A stretch of 64,000 bases of DNA. It comes from G963422445 sp963422445 (lineage in GTDB: Bacteria; Pseudomonadota; Alphaproteobacteria; Thalassobaculales; Thalassobaculaceae). Each line of letters begins with the position of its first letter. Positions within the stretch are counted from its first letter, which is position 1. The position numbers and the translations under genes are program-made. Below, piece after piece: positions 46,502 through 55,508 of this stretch. The stretch lies in assembly GCA_963422445.2 (NCBI GenBank), contig OY729512.2, forward strand, positions 1,612,001 to 1,676,000, given 5' to 3'. The notes beneath the pieces were generated by a model. That model saw only the letters and a list, made by a program, of their open reading frames with translations. It had not been told where the DNA came from and searched no databases.

Positions 46502-46808
46502 GATGGTCGGCTACGATTTGCGCACAGCACGGCTAGCACGGCCCGTACGGCCGGGGCGGCGACGCCGGGGCTTGTTGCCGTCCGGCATGGCGACGAACAC
46601 TATCGTCCTCCAGTTCCAGGTTCGGGGTGCGTCGCCCACTTCGGGCATCGGTTCGAGAATCGTGAACCCGGCCACGGAGCCTCCGTCAAGCTTTGTTGCG
46701 ACAGAATTGGAACGCGCGTTTATAGCGACGAGAATGGCGCGGAACAACCTCCCTGCGACGCTTCGGTTTTCATGCACATGCCCGACGCCATACCAGCCAC
46801 GACAACTG
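46502..46808. other. Gap between dxs and ribF
   Basis: About 300 bp. The only candidate is a minus-strand frame 46511-46747 (TTG start, 78 codons) ending in a very basic tail (NKPRRRRPGRTGRASRAVRK). GGGAGG lies directly against the TTG, too close to act as a normal ribosome site. I cannot name a family, so it is left as a possible small ORF. Confidence 0.35.
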
Positions 46809-48710
46809 TCATCTCGGCACAGCGTCCCGACCGACGGCGCGGAGGACCGTTGCGACGATATGCGCTGCATCAAGGCCGGCACCCTGCAACTGTCGTTGCG
46901 GTGTATCGTGGTCGAGGAACCTGTCGGGCATGACCATGGGGCGGAACACCAGCCCGGCATCGAAGAGACCGTCGCATGCCAGCATATGCATCACCTGGGC
47001 CGCAAATCCTCCAATTGAACCTTCCTCGACCGTCACCAGGACCGCATGCTCCCGGGCCAGACGCTTGATCAGCTCCTCATCAAGAGGCTTGGCAAACCTG
47101 GCGTCGGCAACGGTTGTCGATATACCGATGTCAGCGAGTTTCGTGGCGGCCGCCAGACAATCCTGCAGCCGCGCCCCGTAAGACAGCAGAACGGCGTCCG
47201 TACCTTCGCGGACCAGCCGGCCGCGGCCGATCTGGAGTATTTCAGGTTGGTCCGGCAGCGCCACACCGGTGCCGCTGCCACGCGGATAGCGGAACGCGCT
47301 GGGACGATCGTCGATCGTTACGGCGGTCGCCACCATGTGCACCAGTTCCGCCTCGTCTGCTGCTGCCATCAGAACCATACCTGGCAGGCATCCCAAATAG
47401 GCAATGTCGAAGGCGCCACAATGCGTCTGGCCGTCGGCGCCAACATATCCCGCCCGGTCGAGCGCAAAGCGCACGGGAAGGCCTTGTATTGCGACATCGT
47501 GGACGATCTGGTCGAAGGCCCGCTGCAGGAAAGTCGAATAGATCGCCGCGAACGGCTTCATGCCTTCGGCGGCGAGGCCGGCCGCGAATGTGACCGCATG
47601 CTGTTCGGCGAGACCGACATCGAAGGTCCGGTCCGGAAACACGTCGCCGAACCGGTCAATGCCGGTCCCCGACGGCATTGCCGCGGTGATTGCTACAATA
47701 CGGTCGTCGCGGCGAGCTTCCGCAATCAGGCTGTCGGCAAAGACCCGGGTATAGGACGGGACTATCGAGCCGGCGCCGGCGGTTGCGCCGGTCACAGGGT
47801 CGAACTTTCCGACACCGTGATAACGATCGTCCGAGTCCTCCGCCGGCGAGTAACCTTTTCCTTTCCGGGTCACGATGTGGACTAGGACGGGACCATCGGC
47901 ATCGTAGTCGCGCAGATTGCGTAACACTGGTATCAGATGGTCCATATTGTGACCATCGATCGGCCCGACATAGTAAAACCCAAGATCTTCGAACAGCGTT
48001 CCGCCGGTCAGCAGGTTGCGGGCGTAACTCTCTGCCCGCTGCGCCGACTCGCGAACCGTGCGTGACAAGCGTTCTGACATGTGCAGACCGATATCGCGCA
48101 GCGAGCGAAACGGCTTCGACGATGTCACTTTGGACAGATAGGCCGACAGGGCGCCGACCGGCGGCGCGATCGACATCTCGTTGTCGTTGAGAATGACGAT
48201 GAGTTTGCCGGCCAGCGTGCCGGCGTTATTGAGCCCTTCGAAGGCCATGCCTCCGGTCATGGCGCCGTCGCCGATGACGGCGATGACCTTGTTCCCGGCT
48301 CCCATCAGATCCCGGGCCACCGAAAACCCGACGGCCGCAGAGATCGATGTCGATGCATGGGCAGCGCCGAACGGGTCGTATTCGCTTTCTGTCCGCTTGG
48401 TGAAACCCGACAGGCCGCCACCCTGACGAAGCGTACGGATCTGGTCGCGGCGGCCGGTCAGAATCTTGTGCGGGTAGACCTGGTGGCCGACATCCCAGAT
48501 CAGTCGGTCGGCGGGCGTGTCGAAGAGGTAATGCAGCGCAACCGTCAACTCGACCACACCGAGACCGGCGCCGAGATGCCCGCCGGTCACCGAAACCGCG
48601 TCGATGGTCTCCGCCCGCAGTTCATTGGCAAGCTGCTGCAATTCATCAGGTTGCAGCGCCTTCAGATCGCCCGGGTTCCGGATCTTGTCCAGCAATGGTG
48701 TCTCTGGCAT
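46809..48710 (-). CDS. dxs: 1-deoxy-D-xylulose-5-phosphate synthase
   Basis: 633 residues. The thiamine diphosphate enzyme signature is complete: TGGHLGAGLGVVELT, DVGHQVYPHKILTGRR, the ThDP motif VIGDGAMTGGMAFEGLNNAG, DIAYLGCLPGMVLMA and a C-terminal transketolase domain (VLVTVEEGSIGGFAAQ). Condenses pyruvate and glyceraldehyde 3-phosphate at the entry to the MEP isoprenoid pathway. I choose ATG 48710, where homology begins and GGAGA lies just upstream; longer starts to 48818 are unlikely. xseB and ispA, frequent upstream partners, are missing; an IS1182-like element lies about 300 bp upstream. Confidence 0.96.
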   Translation of the reverse strand: MPETPLLDKIRNPGDLKALQPDELQQLANELRAETIDAVSVTGGHLGAGLGVVELTVALHYLFDTPADRLIWDVGHQVYPHKILTGRRDQIRTLRQGGGLSGFTKRTESEYDPFGAAHASTSISAAVGFSVARDLMGAGNKVIAVIGDGAMTGGMAFEGLNNAGTLAGKLIVILNDNEMSIAPPVGALSAYLSKVTSSKPFRSLRDIGLHMSERLSRTVRESAQRAESYARNLLTGGTLFEDLGFYYVGPIDGHNMDHLIPVLRNLRDYDADGPVLVHIVTRKGKGYSPAEDSDDRYHGVGKFDPVTGATAGAGSIVPSYTRVFADSLIAEARRDDRIVAITAAMPSGTGIDRFGDVFPDRTFDVGLAEQHAVTFAAGLAAEGMKPFAAIYSTFLQRAFDQIVHDVAIQGLPVRFALDRAGYVGADGQTHCGAFDIAYLGCLPGMVLMAAADEAELVHMVATAVTIDDRPSAFRYPRGSGTGVALPDQPEILQIGRGRLVREGTDAVLLSYGARLQDCLAAATKLADIGISTTVADARFAKPLDEELIKRLAREHAVLVTVEEGSIGGFAAQVMHMLACDGLFDAGLVFRPMVMPDRFLDHDTPQRQLQGAGLDAAHIVATVLRAVGRDAVPR

Positions 48711-49005
48711 GGTGTCTCCGGATAGAGGCTTTTCGAAAGCGACAGACCTCGGTTTGGCGTGCCCAGCTCGCATGCGGATGCCGCATCGCCTGGAAACGAC
48801 TCGCCATGGATATTTCAAACACGTTCGTTGTCGGATGACAAGTTGTGGCTGCTGCCGGAGTTTCCCGTTGCAAGTTCATAGGCACAGGCATGTGGCCCGG
48901 CTGTTGCCGATGCTTGGTGAAAAGTTCTGATCCGACCATGCCGAGACCCGGGTCCGGACGATCCAGACAACCTCTGTATTCTACGATGAACGGGTCCGAT
49001 TTGTA

Positions 49006-50504
49006 GAACCTCTTGCAAAATTCCTGCCCCCAGGGTCCGGTGAGGCCGGATCGGTCGGTTGATCCCGGTCACCTCTGCACCTGGAGGTCGGAATCCATGG
49101 ATTCGCGGTGTCTCATCAGAGATGATGAGACCAAACAGGGACCTTTGCAGACATCGGGACACGCCTCTCCGGGCCACTCTCTTCGAGAGGGCCGCGAAGG
49201 GTCGGCATGCGTCGTCGGAGCCGCGCTATGGGACGGCGAGACGTATCAACTGGTCAGCCGCCAGGGCCAGGATGCCGACCATGAGATGGCAGGCGACCCT
49301 GGAATATCCACGGACGCGGACATGGCGCCCGCCAAACTCATCCTTGAGGCGGGCGTTGGTCCTCTCGACACCGGACCGGATCCGGACCCGCACGGTCTCG
49401 GGATCGACATGACCTATTGCACGCCGGGCCCGGGCCTCCCGGTCTCGCTCCTCCTTGAGATCCTTGTCCCGGCGCGGATTGACATCGATGATCGGCACAT
49501 GGCCAAGCCGTTCGCTCATCTGGTAGATCTCCCTGGCATCATAGGCCGCGTCCATGAGATCGTAGAGATTGGTCACACGCGCGGCGGTCATCATCGCCAG
49601 CGGGATCGCGACCGGGCTGTCATGGACGGATGCCGAGGTGAGAACGGTCCTCAGCGGCACCCCGCAGTCTGCTGTGTCGATAGGCAGCTTGTAACCGCGC
49701 CAAGCCTCCAGGACCCCCTTGGCATTCTTCTTTGCCCCGTGATCGCAGACCTTCGGCAGCGCGTCGAGCATCTCATCGAGATCCATCCCGTTCGCTTGCT
49801 GTTCGAGACGCCCAGGCTCCTTCGTCCTCTCCGCGCCCTTGCGGGGCCGGCCGCGCTTGCGGTTCGGCGTCCTGGCCTTCGGCTTCGGGGCCGGCGTCTC
49901 CCGGGCCTCGATGGCCGTCGAGTCCCGCGACACGTGGCCGATGAGCGCGTCGCCCAGTGTCTCTGCAACCAGAGCCGCGTGCATCCTCTCCGGAAGACGG
50001 GACTGCGACCATTCGGCAAACGCCCGCGAAAACGTCGCTTCACTCGGGATCTCCGCGACACGCGACCAGCCGCACAGCCGGCGCAACGTCGGGTCCACCT
50101 TGAGCCTGTCGATCAGGTGGCGGGTCGTCGGCAGACCCCACACACGCCTTGGCGATGACGCCACGGGCCAGCGCCCGGCGATCCTCCCGGGGCCGACCCG
50201 GACCGGTCCACACCTCATCGACGAAGCCCTCCACCTTGACGAGATCGAGAGCTGTCACGAAACGCTTGTACGTCTCGAGGAGAGGACCGACCGCCTCGGC
50301 CAACGCAGGGAAAAGGTCCCCTTGAAATCGGTGCCAGAGATCGGATAGAGTCGAGCCAAGGGTCATCGGGGCCACCTCCTCAGTATCTTGTTATTGTGAA
50401 AACACAATATACCATGGAGTGGTCCCAGGACCCAGGCCCTCGACAACAAAATCAGCCTCGACAAGGCAAAAAACCGGTCGGGCCGGCAATTTTGCAAGAA
50501 GCTC
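49006..50504 (-). mobile_element. IS1182-like insertion sequence, copy 2, transposase frameshifted
   Basis: A 1499-bp near-identical copy of 8214-9699 in opposite orientation, with the same inverted ends. It differs by a 12-base in-frame insertion right after the start (MTLGSTLSDL instead of MTLSDL) and a one-base insertion near 50145 that shifts the frame after GVIAKA. The DDE part is still open from 50218 to 49226. No matching direct repeat flanks it, unlike copy 1. Inactive on its own. Confidence 0.88.
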
Positions 50505-50744
50505 AGATAACAATAAATTAATCATATACGTTCTCCCGTGAGACTCGAAACGAAAGTGTTCAGTTGTCGGATGACCGGGCCGAATGAGCTTCGATCGGGA
50601 GCATCGGGCATGGAATTGGTCACGGTGACCGGATCGTGGAGGCGCGCTCGTCGAGGACAAGAGCAGGACAGGGCGATTTGTTGGCTGCGGACGATCGCGA
50701 GATCCATGGCTGGATTCCCACGATGATTGATACGCCCTCGGACC

Positions 50745-51883
50745 TAGTGGATAGATCGTTACAGGTATATCCGTTATTGTGTTCTTCTGATTTGTCGATC
50801 ACGGAGGTCTGCAAGATGCGCCCTGGTGTTTCATTCACGCTCACTTCAGGCGACCGGCATCGCCTTGAAACGGTTGTCCCGGACCCGAAGAGCCCGCAGA
50901 AGCACGTCTGGCGGGCGCGCATCGGTCTTCTGAGCGACGACGGGCTCGGCACGATGGCCATCATGAGAGAGACCGGCAAGGCGAAGAACAGTGTCTGGCG
51001 CTGGCAGGACCGCTTCTATGGAAGACGGTGTGGACGGACTTCTGCGGGACAAGACGCGCCCGCCGGGCAAGGCGCCTCTAGCTCCTGAGCAGGTGGCGAA
51101 GATCGTCGGGTTGACCCACACCTCGCCGCCTCACGCGGCGACCCACTGGACGCTGCGGGCGATGGCGAAGGCTGTGGGGGTGCCGCTTCGAGGGTCTGGG
51201 CGGTCTGGCAGGCGCATGGCCTGATGCCGCACCGCTGGCGGCCGTTCACGCTTTCGAACGATCCCGCCTGCCTCGAGACGCTGACCGACATCGTCGGCCT
51301 CTCCGTTGCGCCGCCGGCTCACGCGGTCGTGCCGTCGATCGATGACAGGTCGCACAGTCAGGCCCGCGACCGCACACAGCCCGGCCTGCCGCTGAAGAAA
51401 GGCCGCGGCGCCACCATGACACATGATTCCAGGCGCAACGGCACGACGACGCTGTTTGCTGCCCTGACCGTGCTCGACGGCACGGTCATCGGCCAGCACG
51501 CCAGTCGGCATCGCCATCAGGAGTTCCTGAGATGCCGCAACCGCATCGCGCACACGATACCCGCCGGCGTCCCGGTCCATGCCATCCTCGACAACGACGC
51601 CACTCACAAGCATAAGGAAGTCCAGGTCTGGCTCGCACGCCATCCGCGCTGGACCTTCCACGTCACCCCCACCTCGAGCGCGTGGCTGAACGCGGTCGAA
51701 GGCGTCTTCGCCAAGCTGACACGACGCCGTCTTCCGCTCCGTACGCGACCTCCAGGACGCCATCCGCCGCGTCATCGACGAACACGACACCACCGAAGCC
51801 AGGCCCTTCGTCTGGACCGCCGATCCCGATACCATCATCGCCGCAAGAAAAAAGGGGTCCAAAACGTTGGAATCAATATACTA
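50745..51883 (+). mobile_element. IS630-family element, copy B, degenerate
   Basis: TA-bordered, ends CTAGTGGATAGATC (left) and CTAGTATATTGATT (right, reverse complement). The transposase begins MRPGVSFTLTSGDRHRLETV at 50817, slips near 51015 and again near 51185 (a missing base in the GTGGGGGTGCC region), and is open from 51224 through TTTLFAALTVLDGTVIGQHA and AILDNDATHKHKEVQVW to the C-terminal region, with a small deletion near 51730. Inactive. Confidence 0.85.
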
Positions 51884-52395
51884 GACGTGTACCGGAGTTG
51901 TGTGCCGGCCGTTGGCATCGAACAGGACCGGCGTCGTGGCAACTGGCGACAAACCCGTTCCGCAACAGATTGACTCCGATTCGGCGGTGGTAATGCCGGT
52001 TCTCCGGGTTGCTCGTGGCTGGTTCGGCAGGGTGTCCGGCATCAGCGCGAGGCGCCCGGGTTCGGGACGGATCTCGACACCATGAAGACGGTCGTCCAAT
52101 CTGGTCCGCGATGTGATTTCTCGGCCCCGGTGGGTCAGCAAGCCGGTATCCGGCCGGGTGCGGATGTCGTTTACAGGGACGGGAATCGTCAACGACATCC
52201 ATCATGGCAACCCGACATCGCCCGACGGCTGAGCATTACCGTCGGAACGTCCAACTGCGGTCCTCTTATTTGCGTGTTGACCTCTTGGCCTGTCAATCCG
52301 GTTCACGTAATTGATATCGGTGATGCCAATGCAGCATTTTTCGACGATTGGAGTTACGTTACAGATACGATATGAACTGACCGAAGGTCCTCAAA
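51884..52395. other. Stretch with a possible IS-truncated ORF
   Basis: A minus-strand frame from ATG 52198 (starting MSLTIPVPVNDIRTRPDTG) is open for 105 codons and runs into the IS630 end at 51883. It may be the front of a gene cut off by copy B, but I do not recognise a family. Nothing else is supported here; the 3' part should contain the promoter for the hydratase gene. Confidence 0.35.
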
Positions 52396-53184
52396 ATGCC
52401 GATTGATACCGCCACTGCCGCTGCCGAATTGTATCGGGCCAGACGGGATTTCCTGAAAATCGAAACCTTGCCTGAAGCCTGCCGTCCGATTACCGAAATC
52501 GATGGCTATGCGGTGCAGGTGGCCCTGGTCGAAAAACTGACCGCTGGCGGCGGCCGGAGGGTCGGATACAAGATCGGTGCAACCAATCCGGCGGCTCGGG
52601 CCATGTTGGGGACTGATGCCCCTTTTTCTGCCGTGCTGATTTCCGACTTCTGCTATCCCTCACCGAAGAGCCTTCGGGCATCGGATTTCCACGTCATCAT
52701 TCTGGAGCCGGAAATTGCCCTGAGGCTGGGCCGCGATCTGCCGGCTTCGGGGACGCCCTACACTGCGGAATCGGTTGCCGATGCGGTCGATGCCGTGGTT
52801 CCGGCGATCGAAATTGTCACCTCGCCGTTTCCGGTCTGGAACGAGGCGGGAATCGGCGCCATCATCGCCGACAACGGGGCCAATGGCGGCTGGATTTACG
52901 GTGACCTCGTGACCGATTGGCACAAGCTCGATTTGGTCGATCTGCCAGTTTCGCTATCGATCAATGACGTTGTGGTTGCCGAGGGGGCTGGCCGCACTGT
53001 CGACGGCGGCCCCATGATCGGGTTGGCTTGGCTGGCGAATCACATGATTGCCGTAGGCAGCAGCCTGCGGGCCGGGGAGTTCGTGACCACTGGATCGACC
53101 ACGGCACCGCATCCGGGCGGCGGCGGACAGAATGTGGTGGCTGACTTTGGTCCGCTCGGGCAATGCCGGCTGGCACTCGAATAG
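52396..53184 (+). CDS. 2-keto-4-pentenoate hydratase / FAH-family protein
   Basis: 262 residues of the MhpD-like branch of the fumarylacetoacetate hydrolase superfamily. Typical segments are GYKIGATNPAARAMLGTDAP, the metal-binding LEPEIALRLGRDL, PAIEIVTSPFP, the IADNGANGGWIYG strand, MIGLAWLANHM and the C-terminal GEFVTTGSTTAPHPGGGGQN. Such enzymes hydrate 2-hydroxypenta-2,4-dienoate-type substrates or decarboxylate oxalocrotonate in meta-cleavage routes. No other meta-cleavage gene is adjacent, so the substrate is open. Confidence 0.88.
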   Translation: MPIDTATAAAELYRARRDFLKIETLPEACRPITEIDGYAVQVALVEKLTAGGGRRVGYKIGATNPAARAMLGTDAPFSAVLISDFCYPSPKSLRASDFHVIILEPEIALRLGRDLPASGTPYTAESVADAVDAVVPAIEIVTSPFPVWNEAGIGAIIADNGANGGWIYGDLVTDWHKLDLVDLPVSLSINDVVVAEGAGRTVDGGPMIGLAWLANHMIAVGSSLRAGEFVTTGSTTAPHPGGGGQNVVADFGPLGQCRLALE

Positions 53185-53247
53185 AGCATGATGAGGTGCG
53201 GCCGACTCCGATTCGGTGCCGGCCGGAGATTTGCGGGAAAGGGGGCC

Positions 53248-53646
53248 TTAGCCAGCCTGCTTCTCGATTCGTTCCATGTCCTCGTCGGAAAATCCGAAAT
53301 GATGTCCGATCTCGTGTATCAGAACGTGACGGATGATATCGGTCAGAGCCTCACCGGTTTCGCACCAGTAGTCGAGGATCGGGCGTCGATAGAGAAATAC
53401 CCGGTCGAGATCGGTTGGCGTGCCGGCCAGCATCTTTTCGCCGAAGGGTGTGCCCGAGTAGAGACCGAGGATATCGAACGGGCTGTCGAGTTCCATTTCG
53501 TTGCAGATTTCGTCATCCGGGAAGTCCTCTATAACGAAAGAGACGCCGTTGGTCCGGTCCTTGAGAACTGCCGGAATCGACGCCATCGCATCGCGAGCGA
53601 TGGCGTCGAATTCATCAAGTGTGGGGGCGGTGATCGCCTGTACCAT
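53248..53646 (-). CDS. Small zincin-like metallopeptidase family protein
   Basis: 132 residues. The HEIGHHFGFSDEDM motif at residues 111-124 gives the HExxH zinc site (His111, Glu112, His115), with the Asp-rich extension typical of the minimal metallopeptidase (DUF1025/Zincin_1) family. The FLYRRPILD strand and the RHVLIHE helix also fit. The family is common in alphaproteobacteria and of unknown substrate. Cytosolic, no signal peptide. It is divergent from cobO. Confidence 0.88.
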   Translation of the reverse strand: MVQAITAPTLDEFDAIARDAMASIPAVLKDRTNGVSFVIEDFPDDEICNEMELDSPFDILGLYSGTPFGEKMLAGTPTDLDRVFLYRRPILDYWCETGEALTDIIRHVLIHEIGHHFGFSDEDMERIEKQAG

Positions 53647-53757
53647 CAGTTGTGATTACGCCCTGTGGCTCTGCTCGGGAAGACGCCGCACCGAACGGCT
53701 TTTCCCGCACCTCAGCCTGTGAAATACTGACTTGTCTTTAGCGCACCGGAGAGGACG

Positions 53758-54384
53758 ATGTCGAACCATTCCGTAGTCCCCGAGCCAGCGCGGGCCGAAC
53801 GCCATGCCGAAAAAATGGCGAAGAAAAAGGCCGCGCGTAACAAGATCATGGCAACAAAAACAAAGACCGGCGGGCTGCTGATCGTCCACACCGGCAAGGG
53901 CAAGGGCAAATCGACTGCCGCTTTCGGCATGGTCTGCCGCGCGATCGGCCATGGTATGCGCGTCGGCGTCGTTCAGTTTGTCAAGGGCAAATGGGAGACC
54001 GGCGAGCGCAAGGTTCTCGAGGCATTCCCCGAACAGGTCACGATCCGTACAATGGGCGAGGGATTCACCTGGGATACCCAGGATCTGAACCGCGACCTCG
54101 CCGCGGCGAGGTCAGCTTGGGACGAAGCCCGTTCTATGCTGGAAGACCCTTCTTATGGTTTGATTTTACTGGATGAATTGAATATTGTACTGCGTTATGA
54201 CTATCTTCCGGTCGATGAGATCATCGAAGTTCTGTCAGCTAACCGGGCACGACTGCATGTCATCATCACAGGCCGCAACGCGAAGGATGAACTGATCGAA
54301 ATCGCCGATCTTGTGACCGAAATGACCATGGTCAAACACCCGTTCCGGTCTGGCTTCAAGGCCCAGGCCGGCATCGAATTCTGA
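53758..54384 (+). CDS. cobO: Cob(I)yrinic acid a,c-diamide adenosyltransferase
   Basis: 208 residues. The basic N-terminus (ERHAEKMAKKKAARNKIM) and the P-loop GKGKGKST (residues 46-53) are characteristic of CobO/BtuR. Further motifs are VGVVQFVKGKWETGERKVLE, LILLDELNIVLRYDYL and VIITGRNAKDELIEIADLVT. It transfers the adenosyl group from ATP to the corrinoid cobalt. No B12 riboswitch or other cob genes are in view, so it may serve corrinoid salvage, or the pathway lies elsewhere. Confidence 0.95.
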   Translation: MSNHSVVPEPARAERHAEKMAKKKAARNKIMATKTKTGGLLIVHTGKGKGKSTAAFGMVCRAIGHGMRVGVVQFVKGKWETGERKVLEAFPEQVTIRTMGEGFTWDTQDLNRDLAAARSAWDEARSMLEDPSYGLILLDELNIVLRYDYLPVDEIIEVLSANRARLHVIITGRNAKDELIEIADLVTEMTMVKHPFRSGFKAQAGIEF

Positions 54385-54400
54385 CCGATTCGTGACCGCG

Positions 54401-55066
54401 TCAGTCGCTGCGGGTGGTCCGGAGTACGGCCTCGGCATCAAGACCACGCCGTAACTCGCGACGGACTTCCTGCCACCGGAAGCGCACCGAGTTCATGACG
54501 ATTTCGCTGTCAAGTTCTTTCAGGCTGTCGATGACCGGCGCGTAACGGACCAGAGCTGCCGGACTCTCGGCAAAGGCTGACTCATTATCGCCGATGGCAG
54601 TCCAGTTTGTGATGTCGACCCGCCTGATGGCCTTGGCCCTGGCGGCCGCAAAGCCGGGGCCGGCATCCGGAGGATCCCCCTGATCGTCAAGAACGGTTTC
54701 GACTGCCGCCGTGATCAGGGGCCGCAATTCGATTGAATCGACAGAACTACGCTGCTGAATCAAGCCGCCAGCATAGATTGCAAGATCGGAGAGGCAAGCC
54801 ACCCAAACCTGCCATTTGGCGATGTTGACGGACACGATGAAGTCGTCATTCCGGAAGAGTTCGGGGTAGCTGGTACCGGCCCGAGTCCGGAGGTAACCGT
54901 AGAGCGAGGTCTGGGCGACATGGCTCGCCCGGGTCTGGAGAAATCCGGCGAGCTGAACGCTGTTGGTGACGGCGGTATCGGGTCGCGACCCCCGAAGATA
55001 GCCGGCCACGGCGCGGAGGAAAGTGCCCGGAGACTCGAAGTTGAGGGCAATTTGTTTCAGGAGCAT
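54401..55066 (-). CDS. Conserved hypothetical protein, function not recognised
   Basis: 221 residues, mostly helical and soluble, no signal peptide. It carries clean blocks such as VQLAGFLQTRASHVAQTSLY, GYLRTRAGTSYPELFRND and SVNIAKWQVWVACLSDLAIY, which look strongly conserved and which I associate with a hypothetical family in Rhodospirillales, without a known role. The frame is unbroken with an ATG start. It is convergent with cobO (16 bp) and divergent from the DUF4212-symporter operon. Confidence 0.75.
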   Translation of the reverse strand: MLLKQIALNFESPGTFLRAVAGYLRGSRPDTAVTNSVQLAGFLQTRASHVAQTSLYGYLRTRAGTSYPELFRNDDFIVSVNIAKWQVWVACLSDLAIYAGGLIQQRSSVDSIELRPLITAAVETVLDDQGDPPDAGPGFAAARAKAIRRVDITNWTAIGDNESAFAESPAALVRYAPVIDSLKELDSEIVMNSVRFRWQEVRRELRRGLDAEAVLRTTRSD

Positions 55067-55236
55067 CGGATTGGGCCGTGTCGTTATGTGAAAATTTTGT
55101 TGCGTCTTTCATTAATCGGGTAAACTGTATCAGTTATCTGATCGGTAGTGCATTGATCATGCAACCGACTGTCGGGTCAATCAACAGGATGCAGTCGCCG
55201 TTCGCTGGCGGGCATCGAATTGACGAGGAGTGATAC

Positions 55237-55497
55237 ATGGCTGATTCTGCCCGAATGGAAGAGCATTGGAGGCGAACTCGAATCTTGATGGTGATCCATC
55301 TCGTGATCTGGTTCATTTTCGCATATCTCATTCACTGGTTCGCGCCTTCGCTGAACGAAGCATCGTTCCTGTCATTCCCTCTCGGATTCTACATGGCCGC
55401 GCAGGGGTCCCTGGCAATATTCGTGATTCAGATATTTGTATTCGTCTGGCAGCAAAATCGCTTTGATGTCGAATACGACGTCGCTGAAGACGAATAG
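55237..55497 (+). CDS. DUF4212 small subunit of sodium/solute symporter
   Basis: 86 residues with two transmembrane helices (ILMVIHLVIWFIFAYLIHWF and the segment around GFYMAAQGSLAIFVIQIF), and an acidic C-terminus. This is the DUF4212/TIGR03647 family, always found directly before a VC_2705-type sodium:solute symporter, as here (11-bp gap). It is presumed to be the small partner of the transporter in the inner membrane. Confidence 0.92.
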   Translation: MADSARMEEHWRRTRILMVIHLVIWFIFAYLIHWFAPSLNEASFLSFPLGFYMAAQGSLAIFVIQIFVFVWQQNRFDVEYDVAEDE

Positions 55498-55508
55498 GGG
55501 AGGATGAA

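Noticed and set aside
53647..53757. Possible cobalamin riboswitch upstream of cobO
   Set aside because: The upstream region is only about 110 bp and I find no B12-box or matching stem pattern.
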